Positions 14,743 through 17,333 of a stretch of DNA of 17,333 nt are shown piece after piece. The stretch's first letter is position 1; every line of letters begins with the position of its first letter. The position numbers were made by a program, and so were the translations under genes. Under the pieces are notes generated by a model. It did not search any database. It saw nothing but the letters and a program-made list of their open reading frames with translations, and had not been told where the DNA came from. The DNA is taken from NCBI GenBank assembly GCA_938009115.1, contig CALLHZ010000100.1:1-17333 (forward strand). Reading direction: 5' to 3'. The stretch comes from an uncultured Clostridia bacterium (GTDB lineage Bacteria > Bacillota > Clostridia > Peptostreptococcales > Anaerovoracaceae).

Positions 14743-16079
14743 GATTGATTCCTCGATTCCAGATAGCCGGTGGTATAGACACCCTTGCGGAACACTTCTC
14801 CGGAAAGGATGTCGATGTGAAGCTCAATATTTGTGTCCACGCCGGTGATGACCAGCTCGGCCAGCGCCGCCTGCATTTTTCGCACGGCTTCTTCCCGGGT
14901 ATTGGCATGGACGATCAGTTTCCCTAAAAGGGAATCGTAGTAAGGCGGAACCGTGCAGCCCGGATACAGGGCCGTGTCAAAGCGCACCCTGGGTCCGCCG
15001 GGAACGTGGAGGAAGTCCACCGTTCCGGCCGATGGTCTAAAGTCCATGGCCGGATTCTCGGCATTGATGCGGCATTCGATGGAATGGCCCTGAGGGCGGA
15101 TATTCCGCTGATCGAAGGAGATCGGTACGCCGGCGGCGATCCGGATCTGCCATTTGACCAGGTCGATGCCGGTGACCATTTCCGTGACCGGATGCTCCAC
15201 CTGAAGACGTGTGTTCATTTCCATAAAGTAGTGATTCCCGTCGGCATCCACTAAAAACTCAAGGGTCCCCGCATTGATGTATCCGATCTTTTTGGCAGCC
15301 CGGATCGCGTCCCGCTGCATATTCTTGCGCGTCTGAGCGGGGAGATCCACCGCAGGGCTTTCTTCCAGTACCTTTTGCTTCCTGCGCTGCATGGAGCAGT
15401 CTCGCTCGCCGAGGCACACGGCTTTTCCGTACGCGTCGGCCAGGATCTGCACTTCGATATGCCGGACGCCGTCCAGATATTTTTCGATGTACAGGCCTTC
15501 GTCTCCAAAGCTGGAAGCTGCTTCTCGGGAGGCATCGAGAAAGGCGCTCTCAAAACTGCTTTCTTCGCGGACGAGACGGATGCCCCGGCCGCCGCCGCCG
15601 GCCCGCGCTTTGATCAAGAGAGGATAGCCGGTCCTGCCGGCCCATGCGCGGGCTTCCTGGAGGTCCTCCACAGTTTCCGAGCCGGGCACCACCGGAAGCC
15701 CCATTTTTTTCATGGTCTTGCGCGCATTGTCCTTATCGCCCATGGCCGAAATATGGGCGCTGTCCGGCCCTATAAAGGTGATATTGCACTGGGCGCACAG
15801 CGAGGCGAACTTTGCGCTTTCCGACAGAAAACCATACCCGGGGTGAATAGCCTGAGCATGGGTGACGGCGGCAGCCGAAAGGATCGCCTGCATATTCAAA
15901 TAGCTGTCCTGCGCCGGCGCTTTGCCGATGCAGATGCGCTCGTCGGCCAGCCCCACGTGAAGCGCCTCTTTGTCAGCCTCGCTGTAGACTGCTACCGTGG
16001 AGATCCCCATATCCTTGCAGGCCCGTATGACGCGCACGGCGATCTCGCCTCTGTTTGCGATCAGTATTTTCTGAAACAT
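14739..16079 (-). CDS. accC: Acetyl-CoA carboxylase biotin carboxylase subunit
   Basis: A 446-residue ATP-grasp enzyme that carboxylates the biotin on AccB using bicarbonate and ATP. The N-terminal biotin carboxylase domain starts with ILIANRGEIAVR (5-16). Active-site residues match the E. coli enzyme: Lys116, Lys158 before the glycine loop GGGGRG (161-166), Glu274, Glu287, Arg291 and Glu295 in EMNTRLQVEHP, and Arg337. The C-terminal domain ends normally at about 440. I chose the ATG at 16079: it lies 1 nt after the fabZ stop behind GGAGGA at 5 nt, and the protein then starts like its relatives. An in-frame upstream stretch to 16208 lies inside fabZ and does not resemble this family. Confidence 0.96.
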   Translation of the reverse strand: MFQKILIANRGEIAVRVIRACKDMGISTVAVYSEADKEALHVGLADERICIGKAPAQDSYLNMQAILSAAAVTHAQAIHPGYGFLSESAKFASLCAQCNITFIGPDSAHISAMGDKDNARKTMKKMGLPVVPGSETVEDLQEARAWAGRTGYPLLIKARAGGGGRGIRLVREESSFESAFLDASREAASSFGDEGLYIEKYLDGVRHIEVQILADAYGKAVCLGERDCSMQRRKQKVLEESPAVDLPAQTRKNMQRDAIRAAKKIGYINAGTLEFLVDADGNHYFMEMNTRLQVEHPVTEMVTGIDLVKWQIRIAAGVPISFDQRNIRPQGHSIECRINAENPAMDFRPSAGTVDFLHVPGGPRVRFDTALYPGCTVPPYYDSLLGKLIVHANTREEAVRKMQAALAELVITGVDTNIELHIDILSGEVFRKGVYTTGYLESRNQS

Positions 16080-16080
16080 T

Positions 16081-16497
16081 TTATTCCTCCAGCACGGCAA
16101 AGGAAAACGTTCCCTCCGCCGCTGTTTTGCCTGCCACAGTGACTGTGCCCCGGGCGAAGTAGAACGGCGGCTTGCAGTTGGAAAGACTGCAGCGGATCTC
16201 CAGTTCATCCCCGGGCCGCACTTTTTCCCTGAATTTTACCTGCTGGATCCCGGTATAGTACGGTGTGGCGGAGGCGCTCATCTCGCTTTGAAGGAGCACA
16301 CAGCAGGCCTGCGCCATCATTTCACAAAGGATCACGCCCGGGACAACCGGGTACCCGGGGAAATGTCCCTGCAGGAAAAATTCATCACCCTTTACGGTAT
16401 AGAAAGCCACCGCTTCCGCCCCCAGAAGCTCAGCCCGGTCCAGCAGAAGCATGGGCGGCCTGTGGGGAAGGATCTTTTCAAGTTCTTTCCGGTCCAT
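16081..16497 (-). CDS. fabZ: 3-hydroxyacyl-[acyl-carrier-protein] dehydratase FabZ
   Basis: A 138-residue hot-dog-fold dehydratase that removes water from 3-hydroxyacyl-ACP during fatty acid elongation. The catalytic His45 sits in GHFPGYPVVPG (44-54) and the paired Glu59 in ILCEMMAQ; the N-terminal LPHRPPMLLLD block (10-20) is standard. I chose the ATG at 16497, 2 nt after the accB stop, with AAGGAGG inside the end of accB as its ribosome site; the further upstream ATG at 16527 would lie within accB. It is placed between accB and accC, a common clostridial and streptococcal arrangement that links carboxylation and elongation. Confidence 0.96.
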   Translation of the reverse strand: MDRKELEKILPHRPPMLLLDRAELLGAEAVAFYTVKGDEFFLQGHFPGYPVVPGVILCEMMAQACCVLLQSEMSASATPYYTGIQQVKFREKVRPGDELEIRCSLSNCKPPFYFARGTVTVAGKTAAEGTFSFAVLEE

Positions 16498-16499
16498 CT

Positions 16500-16946
16500 C
16501 TATGCCTCCTTCAGGCGGAACAGGCACGCGCCATAATCGACGACCGCGCCGTTTTCCACGCAGATCTCACCGATGACGCCGGAAGCCGGCGAAGCGACTT
16601 CGTTGAGCATTTTCATGGCGTCGATGATACAGATCACCTGACCTTTTTCCACGCGCTGTCCCAGCGTCACATAAGGCTCGCTTTCCGGAGAGGGCGCCAG
16701 ATATACCACCCCCACCAAAGGCGACGGGACCTCTGTCATCCCGGGCTCCGGCGAAATGATCACCGGCTTCTCATCCTGTCTCCCGGCGGATGCTGCGGGC
16801 TCCGGCACATGGTCTTTTTGTGCGGACACTGCACCTTGGGCATTTTTTTCAAGTCGGATCCGAAGGCCGCTCTCTTCGACTTCAATGGCTGTCAACCCTT
16901 TATTCAGCAGAATATCTGCCAGACTCTCCACTTTTACCAAATCCAT
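16500..16946 (-). CDS. accB: Biotin carboxyl carrier protein of acetyl-CoA carboxylase
   Basis: A 148-residue carrier whose biotin shuttles carboxyl groups between AccC and the AccAD carboxyltransferase. An N-terminal interaction region (1-35) is followed by an Ala/Pro/Glu-rich linker (about 36-72) and the biotinyl domain (73-146). The biotin-accepting residue is Lys112 in IIDAMKMLNEV; Asp replaces the usual Glu before AMKM. The thumb insertion (SPESEPYVTLGQ, 86-97) marks it as acetyl-CoA carboxylase type rather than a decarboxylase carrier. I chose the ATG at 16946 because AAAGGAGAGG precedes it and upstream in-frame sequence lies in fabF. It starts 13 nt after the fabF stop. Confidence 0.95.
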   Translation of the reverse strand: MDLVKVESLADILLNKGLTAIEVEESGLRIRLEKNAQGAVSAQKDHVPEPAASAGRQDEKPVIISPEPGMTEVPSPLVGVVYLAPSPESEPYVTLGQRVEKGQVICIIDAMKMLNEVASPASGVIGEICVENGAVVDYGACLFRLKEA

Positions 16947-16959
16947 GACAACCTCTCCT

Positions 16960-17333
16960 TTATGCTTTGACAAACGCCAGACAGGCGTTGTGCCCCCCAA
17001 ACCCAAGGGACAAAGACAAACTCACATCCATATCGGCTTTTCGCGCCGTGTTGGGGACACAATCCAGATCGCACTCCGGATCTGCGGTGCGATAGCCGAT
17101 GGTGGGCGGCACCTGCCCTTGGGAAAGGGCCAGGATAGCGGCAATGGCCTCTACGGCTCCTGCGGCGCCCAGCATGTGCCCCGTCATGGATTTCGTCGAG
17201 CTGATGATCACATCCTGATAAGCCCGCTGCCCCAAGGCTGCTTTAATCGCCATGGTTTCGCCTTTGTCGTTCAAAGGCGTGCTGGTGCCGTGGGCGTTGA
17301 TGTACATTTTCTGAAAACCATCGCCGATGTTTT
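16960..17333 (-). CDS. fabF: 3-oxoacyl-[acyl-carrier-protein] synthase II (FabF), C-terminal 124 residues, cut by window edge
   Basis: The 3' end of a beta-ketoacyl-ACP synthase that condenses malonyl-ACP with the growing acyl chain. The two active-site histidine blocks are present: NAHGTSTPLND and, further on, STKSMTGHMLGAAGAVEA, followed by the C-terminal SLGFGGHNACL. The frame is open to base 17333, so the nucleophile Cys and the N-terminal half lie outside the window; the Met at 17307 is internal, not a start. The position immediately before accB matches the usual Firmicute fab cluster. FabF rather than FabB is favoured by the context. Confidence 0.95.
   Translation of the reverse strand, partial: NIGDGFQKMYINAHGTSTPLNDKGETMAIKAALGQRAYQDVIISSTKSMTGHMLGAAGAVEAIAAILALSQGQVPPTIGYRTADPECDLDCVPNTARKADMDVSLSLSLGFGGHNACLAFVKA

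Noticed and set aside
14739..16208. Longer version of AccC with 43 extra N-terminal residues
   Set aside because: The extension is the fabZ coding region in another frame; a good ribosome site precedes the ATG at 16079.
1..17333. Search for CRISPR-like repeats, tRNA genes, toxin-antitoxin pairs, phage or defence genes
   Set aside because: None seen; almost the whole window is filled by core metabolic, division and envelope genes with short gaps.

Overview
The window looks like ordinary core chromosome from a Gram-positive, low-branching Firmicute of the class Clostridia, with a fairly GC-rich base composition by eye. The reasons are a YerC-type TrpR-like repressor, an ftsEX / coiled-coil M23 hydrolase block, a transketolase split into two subunits, the gene order fabF-accB-fabZ-accC-accD-accA with a short-form AccA, and purine-rich Gram-positive ribosome binding sites. 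I do not name a genus. There is no tRNA, rRNA, CRISPR array, insertion sequence or phage gene.

Left block (1-1628): a P-type cation ATPase runs off the left edge on the minus strand. Its leader holds a convincing yybP-ykoY (manganese) riboswitch followed by a terminator that uses the same 3' strand as the aptamer stem. Back to back with it is yerC on the plus strand. The two promoters, both close to consensus with 17-nt spacers, overlap in their -35 elements.

Cell-wall/division block (1638-7456, minus): ftsE, ftsX, an M23 peptidase with a PcsB/EnvC-like coiled coil, recJ, and an S41 C-terminal processing protease (ctpA). They are tightly spaced, often with overlapping start and stop codons. 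FtsEX is known in other bacteria to activate such a hydrolase, and Ctp proteases are known to trim or degrade hydrolases, so the block reads as one septal peptidoglycan-remodelling unit with recJ embedded.

Orphan gene (7489-8283, minus): a SIMIBI/MinD-like protein whose P-loop lacks the usual lysine, driven by a consensus promoter.

Middle block (8427-12373): the two transketolase subunits and, upstream of them on the same strand, a WecG/TagA/CpsF glycosyltransferase. Divergent from that is wecC, UDP-N-acetyl-mannosamine dehydrogenase. The last two genes together suggest an N-acetylmannosaminuronate-containing surface glycan. A 30-bp perfect palindrome acts as a two-way terminator between wecC and sfsA.

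Right block (12372-17333, minus): fabF (cut by the window edge), accB, fabZ, accC, accD, accA and sfsA. This encodes all four acetyl-CoA carboxylase subunits, making malonyl-CoA, together with the elongation enzymes that use it downstream.

No wholly new system stands out. The items most worth a second look are the riboswitch and shared-promoter arrangement at 1039-1294, the non-canonical nucleotide-binding orphan at 7489-8283, and the hydrolase/protease pairing in the ftsEX block.
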